A stretch of 55,796 bases of DNA from a virus (IMGVR_UViG_3300028198_000005:1-55796); one strand, 5' to 3'. Positions 15,193 through 21,674 are shown, counted from the first letter of the stretch. Notes: generated from the sequence alone by a model not told the origin. Translations and numbers: made by a program.

Positions 15193-15266
15193 TGGACGCG
15201 AGGGACGGAATCGAACCGTCAATTGTTCTTTTGCAGAGAACCGTCTTACCGTTTGACCACCCCGCG
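15193..15266 (-). tRNA. tRNA-Cys (anticodon GCA)
   Basis: 74-nt cloverleaf on the leftward strand. The acceptor stem is CGCGGGG/CCTCGCG with one G-T pair, the D stem GTC/GAC, the anticodon stem GTTCT/AGAAC with loop CTGCAAA, and the T arm GACGG-TTCGATT-CCGTC. The discriminator is T, as expected for Cys, and CCA is encoded. It is the only tRNA I find in the window. Confidence 0.92.
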
Positions 15267-15313
15267 AGCACAAGAAAATAGTCTCATGCTTTCGGAAACT
15301 TGTCAACAGAAAA

Positions 15314-15370
15314 AAATAAGAAATAAGAAATCATTAAATAGGAAATAGGAAACGGTTAAATACTAAATAG
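15314..15370. repeat. AT-rich TAAATA/GAAATA cluster
   Basis: Several ATAAG/TAAATAG/TAAATAC units just before repeat copy 4, the same arrangement as the cluster before copy 1. The 15267-15553 gap contains this, copy 4 and a terminator. Confidence 0.45.
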
Positions 15371-15416
15371 AGGGACGTTTTATAAATATATTTTTGGAAA
15401 AATTTTATAATTTACC

Positions 15417-15489
15417 TAAGTCACTGATTACCAAGGACTTACGCGCGCCCCCTCCCCCCCGGCCTAAGTCCTTGTAGCGCAACGACTTA
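15417..15489. repeat. 73-bp nested inverted repeat, copy 4
   Basis: Same architecture, with a C-run core on the + strand (CCCCCTCCCCCCCC-type). Confidence 0.85.
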
Positions 15490-15513
15490 CGACTTTAAAA
15501 AGACACAAAAAAA

Positions 15514-15535
15514 ACTCACGCTTTTTAGCGTGAGT
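15514..15535 (-). terminator. Rho-independent terminator (leftward)
   Basis: ACTCACGC/GCGTGAGT hairpin with a TAAAAA loop, followed by eight T on the leftward strand. Ends the 15554-15799 unit. Confidence 0.85.
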
Positions 15536-15543
15536 GATGAGGG

Positions 15544-15560
15544 TTGGCACGGTTTATGCC
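15544..15560 (+). promoter_or_regulatory. Sigma54-like motif
   Basis: TTGGCACG-GTTT-ATGCC on the + strand, overlapping the 3' end of the leftward gene. No rightward gene follows, so it may be a protein-binding site rather than a promoter. Confidence 0.35.
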
Positions 15561-15799
15561 TTGCCGAAGCACGTGGGGCACGACTCGAAAATTTTGCACC
15601 AGCACACCTCCTCGACCTCGGCCATAGCCAGATCGCGCTCGCGATCCTCGCGCTCGCGTTGCGCTTGCTGGGCGGCTTCGGATTCCATAGCGGCGTCCTG
15701 CGCGGCGATGTCAGCCTCGCGCACCTCGTCGCAATGACGTTCCAATTCGAACACCTCTTCGCATGAGAGGTCGGCGTATAACGATTTCGTAAGTCCCAT
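15554..15799 (-). CDS. Hypothetical protein (81 aa), coiled coil plus Cys motif
   Basis: Central Ala/Glu/Arg-rich helix (AAQQAQREREDRERDLAMAE) and a C-terminal CWCKIFESCPTC cluster that may bind metal. No family recognised. Own promoter and terminator. Confidence 0.7.
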   Translation of the reverse strand: MGLTKSLYADLSCEEVFELERHCDEVREADIAAQDAAMESEAAQQAQREREDRERDLAMAEVEEVCWCKIFESCPTCFGKA

Positions 15800-15809
15800 A
15801 ACTGATTAG

Positions 15810-15837
15810 AGAGTAACAGATTTCCGGAAAAAGTCAA
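15810..15837 (-). promoter_or_regulatory. Sigma70-type promoter
   Basis: TTGACT, 16 bp, TACTCT; 10 bases to the ATG at 15799. Confidence 0.65.
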
Positions 15838-15854
15838 CAAAAAATCTCACTTTT

Positions 15855-16058
15855 TTAATACCATTGTTTGCGGTCGGTTTCCTGATCATAGCCCGCGTGG
15901 TAGGCCTCCACCTCGGCCTTGGCCATATCCTCCACCTTGACGCGAGGAGCGTTCCCCGTGCCGTTCGGATAATGGTGGGGCTCGCTGCCCCTGCCGTAGT
16001 AACGGTCAGCGGATCCCCGATCATAGGGGCTGCCGTGCTTCGTGTCGTATTTATTCAT
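15855..16058 (-). CDS. Hypothetical protein (67 aa)
   Basis: MNKYDTKHGSPYDRGSADRY: Gly/Tyr/Arg-rich N-terminus, helical C-terminus. GAGGA sits 8 bases before this ATG; an ATG at 16070 is an alternative. Second gene of a two-gene unit with 16078-16368. Confidence 0.65.
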   Translation of the reverse strand: MNKYDTKHGSPYDRGSADRYYGRGSEPHHYPNGTGNAPRVKVEDMAKAEVEAYHAGYDQETDRKQWY

Positions 16059-16077
16059 TTCAGTCCTCATAATAAAA

Positions 16078-16368
16078 TTACCAATCGCAGCATCCACCGT
16101 AATCCTCGTCGGTGCCAAAACCAGCGCTCGCGAGCGCGTCCCCGTCCGCTTCTGCGTCTGAGCGGAAACCGTCCCACGGCTCATCCGTGGCATCATCGAT
16201 AGACCACACCACGACACGAGTGCCGTCCGCGAGATGCTCGACGACATCCTCGCCCGCACGTTGGGCCAAATCGATGGCATCATTCAGCGCACTGTGATCC
16301 GCGTCGCCCATGTTCTGCGTGAAACTCCGCACGACACCCTCTTCGTCAACAACTGAGTACTTCCTCAT
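16078..16368 (-). CDS. Hypothetical acidic protein (96 aa), DHSA paralogue
   Basis: MRKYSVVDEEGVVRSFTQNM, then DADHSALNDAIDLAQRAG and an acidic C-terminus ending YGGCCDW. The pattern DHSA-x3-A-x3-AQ, then DG and W, is shared with the protein at 18190-18432, so the two look paralogous. Function unknown. Confidence 0.7.
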   Translation of the reverse strand: MRKYSVVDEEGVVRSFTQNMGDADHSALNDAIDLAQRAGEDVVEHLADGTRVVVWSIDDATDEPWDGFRSDAEADGDALASAGFGTDEDYGGCCDW

Positions 16369-16378
16369 AACGCAAAAC

Positions 16379-16406
16379 AGTATACCAGAAACCGGCGAGA
16401 TGTCAA
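16379..16406 (-). promoter_or_regulatory. Sigma70-type promoter
   Basis: TTGACA, 16 bp, TATACT; 10 bases to the ATG at 16368. Confidence 0.8.
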
Positions 16407-16446
16407 CCAATAATCTCACTTTTTTTCTTTTTTTTTCTTATGATTT

Positions 16447-16463
16447 TTGGCACGGTTGGCACG
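16447..16463 (+). promoter_or_regulatory. Tandem TTGGCACG motifs
   Basis: Two TTGGCACG copies 9 bases apart on the + strand, 33 bases before repeat copy 5 and pointing into it. Confidence 0.4.
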
Positions 16464-16495
16464 GAAACCCTTCTTAAAACGCTTTTCTGGAAACT

Positions 16496-16568
16496 TAAGT
16501 CACTGAGTATCAGGGACTTACGCGCGCGGGGGGGCCGCGGCCGTAAGTCCTTGTGGCTTAACGACTTA
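16496..16568. repeat. 73-bp nested inverted repeat, copy 5
   Basis: G7 core on the + strand. TTGGCACG motifs flank both sides and point inward. Confidence 0.85.
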
Positions 16569-16581
16569 CGACGTGGTTCCT

Positions 16582-16599
16582 TAGCATGTTGCGTGCCAA
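16582..16599 (-). promoter_or_regulatory. Sigma54-like motif
   Basis: TTGGCACG-CAAC-ATGCTA on the leftward strand: -24 and -12 elements at sigma54 spacing. It points into repeat copy 5, 14 bases away. Confidence 0.4.
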
Positions 16600-16600
16600 G

Positions 16601-16705
16601 TCAGGGGCTTTTATCTTGTGTCGCGATTACAGTAATCGCCAGCATTATTAAAAACGCAATGGTCGATATTAAAACAGTTGGGTCAGGGACTAAGTGGAGA
16701 ATCAT
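16601..16705 (-). CDS. Membrane microprotein (34 aa)
   Basis: MILHLVPDPTVLISTIAFLI followed by more hydrophobic sequence and a TQDKSP tail: one membrane helix. Its ATG overlaps the previous stop (ATGA), making it the fourth gene of the 17390-leftward operon. Confidence 0.5.
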   Translation of the reverse strand: MILHLVPDPTVLISTIAFLIMLAITVIATQDKSP

Positions 16706-16890
16706 TTGTAATTTGTAAAGTTGAAGTTGAAGGTTTTCTTTTCTTTCGCCGTCAATTTCAATTCTGTATTTTCAGCTTTAGCAATTACAGTTTCCCTTAA
16801 TTTTTTTCTCCTTCGCGCGTCACCTTCGCAAGCTGCGCGATCGTTTAAACTTAAGCCGCTCCAAATTTCGATTGAATTTTGTTTTTCCAT
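16702..16890 (-). CDS. Hypothetical basic protein (62 aa)
   Basis: MEKQNSIEIWSGLSLNDRAA, then Arg/Lys-rich helices. Third gene of the operon; AAGGA-like site upstream. No family recognised. Confidence 0.65.
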   Translation of the reverse strand: MEKQNSIEIWSGLSLNDRAACEGDARRRKKLRETVIAKAENTELKLTAKEKKTFNFNFTNYK

Positions 16891-16893
16891 AAT

Positions 16894-17130
16894 TTATCTT
16901 TTCCTTTTCTTTTGTCGGTTGGTGGCTTTTGTTTTATTTGATCCGGCTGGTCTTTCAAAAACTGTATGGACATTATTGCGACATCCGTCTTTACGGCCAT
17001 TGGAATCTGTTCCTTGGCTGCCCCAACTCCTTTTACCGCCGCTAGAACTATACAACATTTCTTGGTGGGCTTCTAGTCCTCCTAGCGGCATATGTCCGAG
17101 ATCGCCCATGTGTCGTTTTTCGTTTTTCAT
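16894..17130 (-). CDS. Hypothetical basic protein (78 aa)
   Basis: Gly/Ser/Arg/Lys-rich, probably largely disordered (SSSGGKRSWGSQGTDSNGRK, C-terminal NRQKKRKR). GGAGG lies 6 bases before the ATG and the start overlaps the previous stop. Confidence 0.65.
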   Translation of the reverse strand: MKNEKRHMGDLGHMPLGGLEAHQEMLYSSSGGKRSWGSQGTDSNGRKDGCRNNVHTVFERPAGSNKTKATNRQKKRKR

Positions 17131-17390
17131 GCGCGCCCTCCGTGTATGGCTTGCGCCATGTTAATAAGGTTGACGGCCTTGACCATACGATCCCAGCGGA
17201 AACGTCGAGTCTGGCCGGTTGGGCCTTGGTTGTCGTGGATCTCGACCGTTACCCCAGAAAAGGTTTCCCCCTCGGTAGTGTTGCGGAAGTGGTCAACGAT
17301 TACCCCAAGGTAGTTGTAAACGTGGTTGCCGTGATTTACCTCGCCCTCGTGGCGAGCCGGTTGATATTCGAACTTGTACATGTCTCTCAT
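17127..17390 (-). CDS. Hypothetical protein (87 aa)
   Basis: MRDMYKFEYQPARHEGEVNH then beta-rich sequence and FRWDRMVKAVNLINMAQ. First gene of a four-gene unit. Begins MRD like several unrelated neighbours. Confidence 0.7.
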   Translation of the reverse strand: MRDMYKFEYQPARHEGEVNHGNHVYNYLGVIVDHFRNTTEGETFSGVTVEIHDNQGPTGQTRRFRWDRMVKAVNLINMAQAIHGGRA

Positions 17391-17400
17391 AACTTCAAAA

Positions 17401-17429
17401 AGTATAACTGATTTTTCCTTAAACGTCAA
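17401..17429 (-). promoter_or_regulatory. Sigma70-type promoter
   Basis: TTGACG, 17 bp, TATACT, then TTTTGAAGTT to the ATG at 17390. The whole cassette is identical to the one at 20705-20733. Confidence 0.88.
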
Positions 17430-17659
17430 CCCCTAATTTGATATTTTAACCGTGGCAGCCAAGATTCTTTTTTCCATTCTAAAGCGAGCCGGTGGTTTTC
17501 CTTATTCTTTTTCCATCTCGCGATCCGAAGATCCAGCTTGAAAGCCGCGTAAAGCACTTTCTTAATCAAAAACACCTGCAACCTTACGGCCACGGCTAGC
17601 GGATGCAGAATCTTTTCAGCAATCGCAAAAACCGTTCCTTTTTCATTTTCATTTTTCAT
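17426..17659 (-). CDS. Hypothetical basic protein (77 aa)
   Basis: Starts at MKNENEKG. Its C-terminal LRIARWKKNK segment resembles LRIANWEAKN in the adjacent gene (17719-18120), so the pair may be related by duplication. No family recognised. Confidence 0.6.
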   Translation of the reverse strand: MKNENEKGTVFAIAEKILHPLAVAVRLQVFLIKKVLYAAFKLDLRIARWKKNKENHRLALEWKKESWLPRLKYQIRG

Positions 17660-17693
17660 TTTTTCAGTTTTTAGTGAGCCTCTCACTTCCTTA

Positions 17694-17722
17694 ATCATGA
17701 AGCAATCAGGCAAAAAGGTCAA
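17694..17722 (-). promoter_or_regulatory. Promoter with hairpin leader
   Basis: TTGACC, 17 bp, CATGAT. The leader contains GTGAG-AGG-CTCAC, a short hairpin shared with the promoters at 18145 and 21078. Confidence 0.6.
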
Positions 17723-18120
17723 CCCTTAAAATTAACTTTTTTAACTTTTGATTGGTCTTGCTTGTTTTTAGCTTCCCAATTAGCTATCCTTAAGCGCATC
17801 CTGTGGTTCGTCTGAAGCATTCGCATTGCAGTATTCCAACCGTGTTTCATTCCGTCAAGTAGAGCTTTTTGCTCAAGTCCATCTACTTCTCTGGTGTGCG
17901 CTTGGACACCACTTGCGGCCTTTCTGATCTTGAACCATTCTGATTTGATCAAGTCCGCTTCCGCTTGTTTGAAAATCTCCAACGGCCGCGGCTGTTTCCA
18001 TGTTTTGGCGAGTTCGGCATCCTTCAGGTCATTGGCTTCAGCGGCTTGTTTGTCAGCAGCAGCCATGTCCATTTTGGCGATCCAATTTTCATTCTTGTCT
18101 TTATTTTTCATTTTTTTCAT
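17719..18120 (-). CDS. Hypothetical helical protein (133 aa)
   Basis: MKKMKNKDKNENWIAKMDMA then long charged helices (EIFKQAEADLIKSEWFKIRK) and a basic end. Start chosen at the first ATG after the leader hairpin. Possibly nucleic-acid binding (inference). Confidence 0.65.
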   Translation of the reverse strand: MKKMKNKDKNENWIAKMDMAAADKQAAEANDLKDAELAKTWKQPRPLEIFKQAEADLIKSEWFKIRKAASGVQAHTREVDGLEQKALLDGMKHGWNTAMRMLQTNHRMRLRIANWEAKNKQDQSKVKKVNFKG

Positions 18121-18144
18121 TTCAGTGAGTCTCTCACTTCCCTT

Positions 18145-18173
18145 ATTCTGAAGCAACCAGAGAAAAAGGTCAA
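18145..18173 (-). promoter_or_regulatory. Promoter with hairpin leader
   Basis: TTGACC, 17 bp, CAGAAT; leader with GTGAG-AGA-CTCAC hairpin. Confidence 0.65.
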
Positions 18174-18189
18174 CCCTTAAATTTAATTT

Positions 18190-18432
18190 TTATCCGCAAG
18201 TCGGAAACAAGCGGCCCCTGTTCAATTGATCGCCGCCCCAACCGAAGGCGATTTCCTGACCGTCTCTCTCGATGATCCAAGGCCACATATTCCCATCCAA
18301 AACCTGCGCCATTTCGCAAGCGGCATCAAATGCAGAGTGGTCTTTGCCTCGTTCGTTCGTGAACTTTTTGCTGCCCACGCGGTTGGTGTCTTCGTCTCTC
18401 CAACTTAACTCGTATGTGATCTTGTCTCTCAT
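18190..18432 (-). CDS. Hypothetical protein (80 aa), DHSA paralogue
   Basis: MRDKITYELSWRDEDTNRVG; KDHSAFDAACEMAQVLDG aligns with DHSALNDAIDLAQRAG of the 16078-16368 protein. Trp-rich (MWPWIIERDGQEIAFGWGGD). Function unknown. Confidence 0.7.
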   Translation of the reverse strand: MRDKITYELSWRDEDTNRVGSKKFTNERGKDHSAFDAACEMAQVLDGNMWPWIIERDGQEIAFGWGGDQLNRGRLFPTCG

Positions 18433-18442
18433 AACTTCAAAA

Positions 18443-18471
18443 ATTATCGTTTATTTCGCCTTAAAAGTCAA
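18443..18471 (-). promoter_or_regulatory. Sigma70-type promoter
   Basis: TTGACT, 17 bp, GATAAT; TTTTGAAGTT to the ATG at 18432. Very similar to the cassette at 23314. Confidence 0.85.
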
Positions 18472-18479
18472 CACTTATT

Positions 18480-18701
18480 TTAAAGTATATTTGGCATACG
18501 CCGCCGCGTTACTACTATCTCGGCCGCTTTCCCGATCCTCTTAAGATTAGCCTCACGCTTGAACTGCTCCCAAGTGGGGCGATCGCTTTCGGCGGTCGTC
18601 ATGTCTAGTTGCAGAGCTTTCCACTCTTTCATGTCGGCCCTTCGGAGTGCTTGAACGCGTAGGGCAAGTTGCTTGAATTGGTTGTCTGTCATGTCTCTCA
18701 T
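18480..18701 (-). CDS. Hypothetical helical protein (73 aa)
   Basis: MRDMTDNQFKQLALRVQALR, helical and basic, ending TRRRMPNIL. No family recognised. Confidence 0.7.
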   Translation of the reverse strand: MRDMTDNQFKQLALRVQALRRADMKEWKALQLDMTTAESDRPTWEQFKREANLKRIGKAAEIVVTRRRMPNIL

Positions 18702-18711
18702 AACTGGGTTT

Positions 18712-18740
18712 ATTGTCTCAAAAAACTGATAAGGTTGCAA
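18712..18740 (-). promoter_or_regulatory. Promoter inside duplicated segment
   Basis: TTGCAA, 17 bp, GACAAT; 10 bases to the ATG at 18701. Identical to the promoter at 23904-23932. Confidence 0.75.
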
Positions 18741-18744
18741 GCTT

Positions 18745-18936
18745 TTATTCGCACTCGCGGCATTGGAACCAGTCGGTATCAGTCCATTGGCTGGCCTCTT
18801 CATGGCTAATGTGAAGCTCTTCATTGCATCCGCAGCAGGATACCAGTACTTTTTCGTTAGCCTTTTTGACTGCCTCTCGGCGGTTCCGGAGGTTGAAGTG
18901 TCGGCGAATTTCGGTCATTGTCATTGTGTTTTTCAT
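18745..18936 (-). CDS. Zinc-ribbon protein (63 aa), duplicated
   Basis: Basic helical N-terminus (MTEIRRHFNLRNRREAVKKA), then a C-terminal ribbon with CCGC and CREC cysteine pairs. The last 34 residues are nearly identical to the protein at 23937-24101. Confidence 0.75.
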   Translation of the reverse strand: MKNTMTMTEIRRHFNLRNRREAVKKANEKVLVSCCGCNEELHISHEEASQWTDTDWFQCRECE

Positions 18937-18964
18937 GTTGTTCTTAATCTCTCTCACTGAAAAA

Positions 18965-18992
18965 AGTATAGCAGAATCCGAGAAAAAGTCAA
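18965..18992 (-). promoter_or_regulatory. Sigma70-type promoter
   Basis: TTGACT, 16 bp, TATACT; leader of about 28 bases to the ATG at 18936. The gap 18937-19254 otherwise holds repeat copy 6 and a terminator. Confidence 0.75.
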
Positions 18993-19051
18993 CCAATAAT
19001 CTCACTTTTTTTCATTTTATTAAAGAAAGTTTTTTTTGTAATCGGGAGGGG

Positions 19052-19068
19052 TTGGCACGGTTCTACTT
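19052..19068 (+). promoter_or_regulatory. TTGGCACG motif
   Basis: TTGGCACG-GTTC-TACTT, 43 bases before repeat copy 6 and pointing into it; -12 element not conserved. Confidence 0.35.
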
Positions 19069-19101
19069 TGAAAAACGTTATTTTTTACCTTTTAAGAGTC
19101 G

Positions 19102-19174
19102 TAAGTCGTTGAAGCTTAAGGACTTACGCGCGGGGGGAGGGGGCGGCCGTAAGTCCTTGGTACTCAATGGGTTA
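19102..19174. repeat. 73-bp nested inverted repeat, copy 6
   Basis: G-rich core interrupted by one A on the + strand; outer right arm GGGTTA as in copy 3. Confidence 0.85.
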
Positions 19175-19186
19175 GGGTATAGAAAA

Positions 19187-19227
19187 CGCCCCGCCGAGAA
19201 GAAATGAAGAAAGACCCGACGGGGCGC
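19187..19227 (-). terminator. Probable terminator (leftward)
   Basis: GCGCCCCGTCG and CGGCGGGGCG arms about 20 bases apart, then TTTTCTAT on the leftward strand. Ends the 20694-leftward operon. Confidence 0.65.
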
Positions 19228-19254
19228 GCTGTTAGTTATGAGGTAACAGAAAAA

Positions 19255-19404
19255 CTATAATTTATTAAAAGTCTTTTTTAGTTTACGGCTTACTTTCAAC
19301 CGGCGCTGAACAGTATCATTGATTTCTTGTTCTGTCAATTCTTCTTTTTCGAAGTTTGGGTCTTTGCCTCTATACGGTTTAGTGTGACGGTATTCTTGTT
19401 TCAT
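19255..19404 (-). CDS. Hypothetical basic protein (49 aa)
   Basis: MKQEYRHTKPYRGKDPNFEK, then a helical basic tail RRLKVSRKLKKTFNKL. It starts three bases after the previous stop. No family recognised. Confidence 0.6.
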   Translation of the reverse strand: MKQEYRHTKPYRGKDPNFEKEELTEQEINDTVQRRLKVSRKLKKTFNKL

Positions 19405-19407
19405 AGT

Positions 19408-19737
19408 TTATAAGTACTCTTTTCTGTCTGGTTCTACATTTTTTTTGTAGTGGTCAAAGAATTTTTTTCTAGCTTGTTTCCTTAACTCTTTAAAGTATCC
19501 ATCAAAGCTCATTGAGACTTCCCACTTAGAATCCTCGCTCCAAGGCATCCCCTGTATGTCATCAACAACAATATTAACGATTTCTTCTATTGGCTTGCCC
19601 CATAGATTGCTCTCGTCTTTTACTAGAAACGATCTAGGACTGCACATCGATAACTGGCCTTCCTCTTTTTGGTTGTCCCACTTATCGCTAGCTTCTTCCC
19701 AAATTTCCTCCAAGCCTTTTTCTATTGTAGAGTTCAT
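19408..19737 (-). CDS. Hypothetical protein (109 aa)
   Basis: Acidic, Trp-containing N-terminus (EEIWEEASDKWDNQKEEGQL) and basic helical C-terminus. No family recognised. Operon gene following the hydrolase. Confidence 0.7.
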   Translation of the reverse strand: MNSTIEKGLEEIWEEASDKWDNQKEEGQLSMCSPRSFLVKDESNLWGKPIEEIVNIVVDDIQGMPWSEDSKWEVSMSFDGYFKELRKQARKKFFDHYKKNVEPDRKEYL

Positions 19738-19746
19738 TATAGTTTA

Positions 19747-20202
19747 TTATAGTTTATAGAAAGCGTGTTGACCTATAACTTTGACAGGCTTTTCGCCTTT
19801 GGCCCAGTATGGTTTTTTCTTCATCCATGTGGCATGGTAGTGATTAGCAAAGCCAACGTAGTCGCGGCTTAAAAGTTTGATATTCTTTGCCAACCCCAGC
19901 GCGTACTTACCTTGCGGAACCTTCAGCAGATGTTCTAGGTCTTTTAATTGCTTACCGTTCCAGCAACTAAACTGATAGGGTTTGAGACAGATTTCGGTTG
20001 GTGTTCTCTTTCTCTCGAATGCACGTTGAGCAATGACAGCAGCCACCGCGTACATTCCCTTTTCCCCTTCTCCCCTTGCTTCGGCAAGGATAGTGATCGC
20101 AATTATTTTCGTTTCACGGGTGAATTTTGCGTTGTTATGCGTGTGCGCATAAACAGAACAAAAGATGATAGGTAGGGCTAGTAGTGTTATTATTTTTTTC
20201 AT
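19747..20202 (-). CDS. SleB-type cell wall hydrolase with signal peptide
   Basis: 151 residues. A signal peptide (MKKIITLLALPIIFCSVYAH) precedes a Hydrolase_2/SleB domain: ILAEARGEGEKGMYAVAAVI with the catalytic-type Glu of AEARGE, QRAFERKRTP, KPYQFSCWN and a C-terminal GFANHYHATW motif. SleB enzymes are lytic transglycosylases acting on peptidoglycan. Export by Sec would allow holin-independent lysis. It sits in an early-type leftward operon, unusual for a lysis gene, so a non-lysis wall role is possible. Confidence 0.8.
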   Translation of the reverse strand: MKKIITLLALPIIFCSVYAHTHNNAKFTRETKIIAITILAEARGEGEKGMYAVAAVIAQRAFERKRTPTEICLKPYQFSCWNGKQLKDLEHLLKVPQGKYALGLAKNIKLLSRDYVGFANHYHATWMKKKPYWAKGEKPVKVIGQHAFYKL

Positions 20203-20204
20203 TT

Positions 20205-20366
20205 TCAATATCCGTTATATGTTGTGGTTGTGCCGTACTTTTTGCGCTTGGCATCAGCGGCCTTCCTCATTGTATCATGGTAAGAGCCTTCGCTCCAGTC
20301 TGATTTTGGATAATGTCTCCAAATGTTCATTGCCGTTATTTCTTCTTTTATTATTGGTTTTTTCAT
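20205..20366 (-). CDS. Hypothetical protein (53 aa)
   Basis: MKKPIIKEEITAMNIWRHYP, then DTMRKAADAKRKKYG. Short charged protein between two operon genes; no family recognised. Confidence 0.6.
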   Translation of the reverse strand: MKKPIIKEEITAMNIWRHYPKSDWSEGSYHDTMRKAADAKRKKYGTTTTYNGY

Positions 20367-20370
20367 GGGT

Positions 20371-20694
20371 CTACCGATTCCGTTTTCTTTCAAGACATCT
20401 GAGGACTTTTGCTTCGGCGAGTTCATCCTCGCCAGCGATACTCCGCTCATCAATGCCGCGCTCGCGTAAACTTTTGGTTACAGACTCGTCAGATAACCAT
20501 TCAAGATCTTCGCTATGTTCGATCTCTCGGAGGGTGTCGCTGATAGTTTCGAGCCTTTGCTTGAGTTGGCCTAGTCGGAGCTGGATATGTGCCTTGTCAA
20601 CTAGGTTGGTTTGTGCAAGTATATCGACCATACCGGTGATATCCTCAATCTTGCTCGCTTCGTTTCTGATGTGTTTTTGTGTTTCAACTCTCAT
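20371..20694 (-). CDS. Hypothetical coiled-coil protein (107 aa)
   Basis: MRVETQKHIRNEASKIEDIT, then a heptad-like helix (LRLGQLKQRLETISDTLREI). First gene of a five-gene unit that includes the SleB-type hydrolase. Confidence 0.7.
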   Translation of the reverse strand: MRVETQKHIRNEASKIEDITGMVDILAQTNLVDKAHIQLRLGQLKQRLETISDTLREIEHSEDLEWLSDESVTKSLRERGIDERSIAGEDELAEAKVLRCLERKRNR

Positions 20695-20704
20695 AACTTC
20701 AAAA

Positions 20705-20733
20705 AGTATAACTGATTTTTCCTTAAACGTCAA
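20705..20733 (-). promoter_or_regulatory. Sigma70-type promoter
   Basis: TTGACG, 17 bp, TATACT, TTTTGAAGTT, ATG. Identical to the cassette at 17401-17429. Confidence 0.88.
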
Positions 20734-21037
20734 CCCTTAAATCTAATTTTTTCAACTCTTCATTAGTCTCCGCTATTCGCTTTTGGAGGCTGTCCTTCTC
20801 GGTTTGCAGCCTTATCCTTGCGGCTTCCGAATCTGAAGTGTTGGCGAAATAATTAACGATTGTCTCGACGATAACGGTCATCGATACACCCAATCGACTG
20901 GACAGATCTTCGAGCTGCTGTTTTGTCTCCACTTTCAGCCGATAAGTAGCCATTACTCTATCGGGGATTTCTGGACTTTTCCCAACTTGGACGTTCGTTC
21001 GTTCAGCGACTGGGATTCTTTTGATTTTGGTATTCAT
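20723..21037 (-). CDS. Ribbon-helix-helix-like regulator (104 aa)
   Basis: Residues about 35-70 (YRLKVETKQQLEDLSSRLGV then SMTVIVETIVNYF) fit a ribbon-helix-helix DNA-binding domain: strand, helix, loop, helix. A C-terminal coiled coil follows. Such proteins are dimeric repressors; it may control the repeated promoters of this block (inference). Confidence 0.6.
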   Translation of the reverse strand: MNTKIKRIPVAERTNVQVGKSPEIPDRVMATYRLKVETKQQLEDLSSRLGVSMTVIVETIVNYFANTSDSEAARIRLQTEKDSLQKRIAETNEELKKLDLRVDV

Positions 21038-21077
21038 TGTTATTTTTTTTTGCTTTAGTGAGTCTCTCACTTCCCCT

Positions 21078-21105
21078 AGTATGAAGCAACCAGAGAAAAA
21101 GTCAA
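21078..21105 (-). promoter_or_regulatory. Promoter with hairpin leader
   Basis: TTGACT, 16 bp, CATACT; leader with GTGAG-AGA-CTCAC hairpin as at 18145 and 17694. Confidence 0.7.
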
Positions 21106-21113
21106 CCCCTTTA

Positions 21114-21635
21114 TTATCTTTTTGGCCGTCTCCCGTTGTCCCTATATTTGGGGCCGCGTGGGCCTTTGTATGGTTTTGGGGGTTGTGTGGGCCGTTTGCT
21201 CCAGTGAACGACGATCTCGGAAGGGTCGTAGCACTCGTTCGCGAGAACCTCGCCCAAGGTTACTTTGGCTTGGTGGTCGTCGGATAGGTGATGACGATGG
21301 CCTTCCGTCCCTTCGGGGAAGTACTCAAGGAATGACCACGCTATGCCGTCATCTAGTTTGCCGCAAGTGTCGTGGTTTAGGTAAACGTCCTGACCGTTCT
21401 CTGCCGCAAAAGCAATGGCATCAGCAAAACCGATTCTGTTTGCGGGCCAAGCCCATGTGCCGCAGTCGTAAACCGCGTAATGCGCGCCGAGTGGGACGCC
21501 GATCATCCATGCGTGACCCGAATGGTGGGAATCGGGCGGCGATGCGTATTTGCCCGATTTACACATAGGGCAACCCCTGCTGTGCTTTTCCATTGTCTCT
21601 TCGCTGTGGTCTATGTTGTCGTGTATTTCGCTCAT
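21114..21635 (-). CDS. Hypothetical protein (173 aa), CPMC motif
   Basis: A CPMCKSGKYASPP segment near residue 22 and several histidines suggest metal binding. The central domain has ADAIAFAAENGQDVYLNHDT, loosely like the DHSA paralogues; the C-terminus is Pro/Arg/Lys-rich. Function unknown. Confidence 0.7.
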   Translation of the reverse strand: MSEIHDNIDHSEETMEKHSRGCPMCKSGKYASPPDSHHSGHAWMIGVPLGAHYAVYDCGTWAWPANRIGFADAIAFAAENGQDVYLNHDTCGKLDDGIAWSFLEYFPEGTEGHRHHLSDDHQAKVTLGEVLANECYDPSEIVVHWSKRPTQPPKPYKGPRGPKYRDNGRRPKR

Positions 21636-21645
21636 AACTTCAAAA

Positions 21646-21674
21646 AGTATAGTTTATTCGATGGTGGAAGTCAA
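21646..21674 (-). promoter_or_regulatory. Sigma70-type promoter
   Basis: TTGACT, 17 bp, TATACT; TTTTGAAGTT to the ATG at 21635. Confidence 0.85.

Noticed and set aside
15806-16283. Alternative long leftward frames over 15855-16368
   Set aside because: They lack start signals, while the chosen frames have a promoter 10 bases from the start or a GAGGA site.
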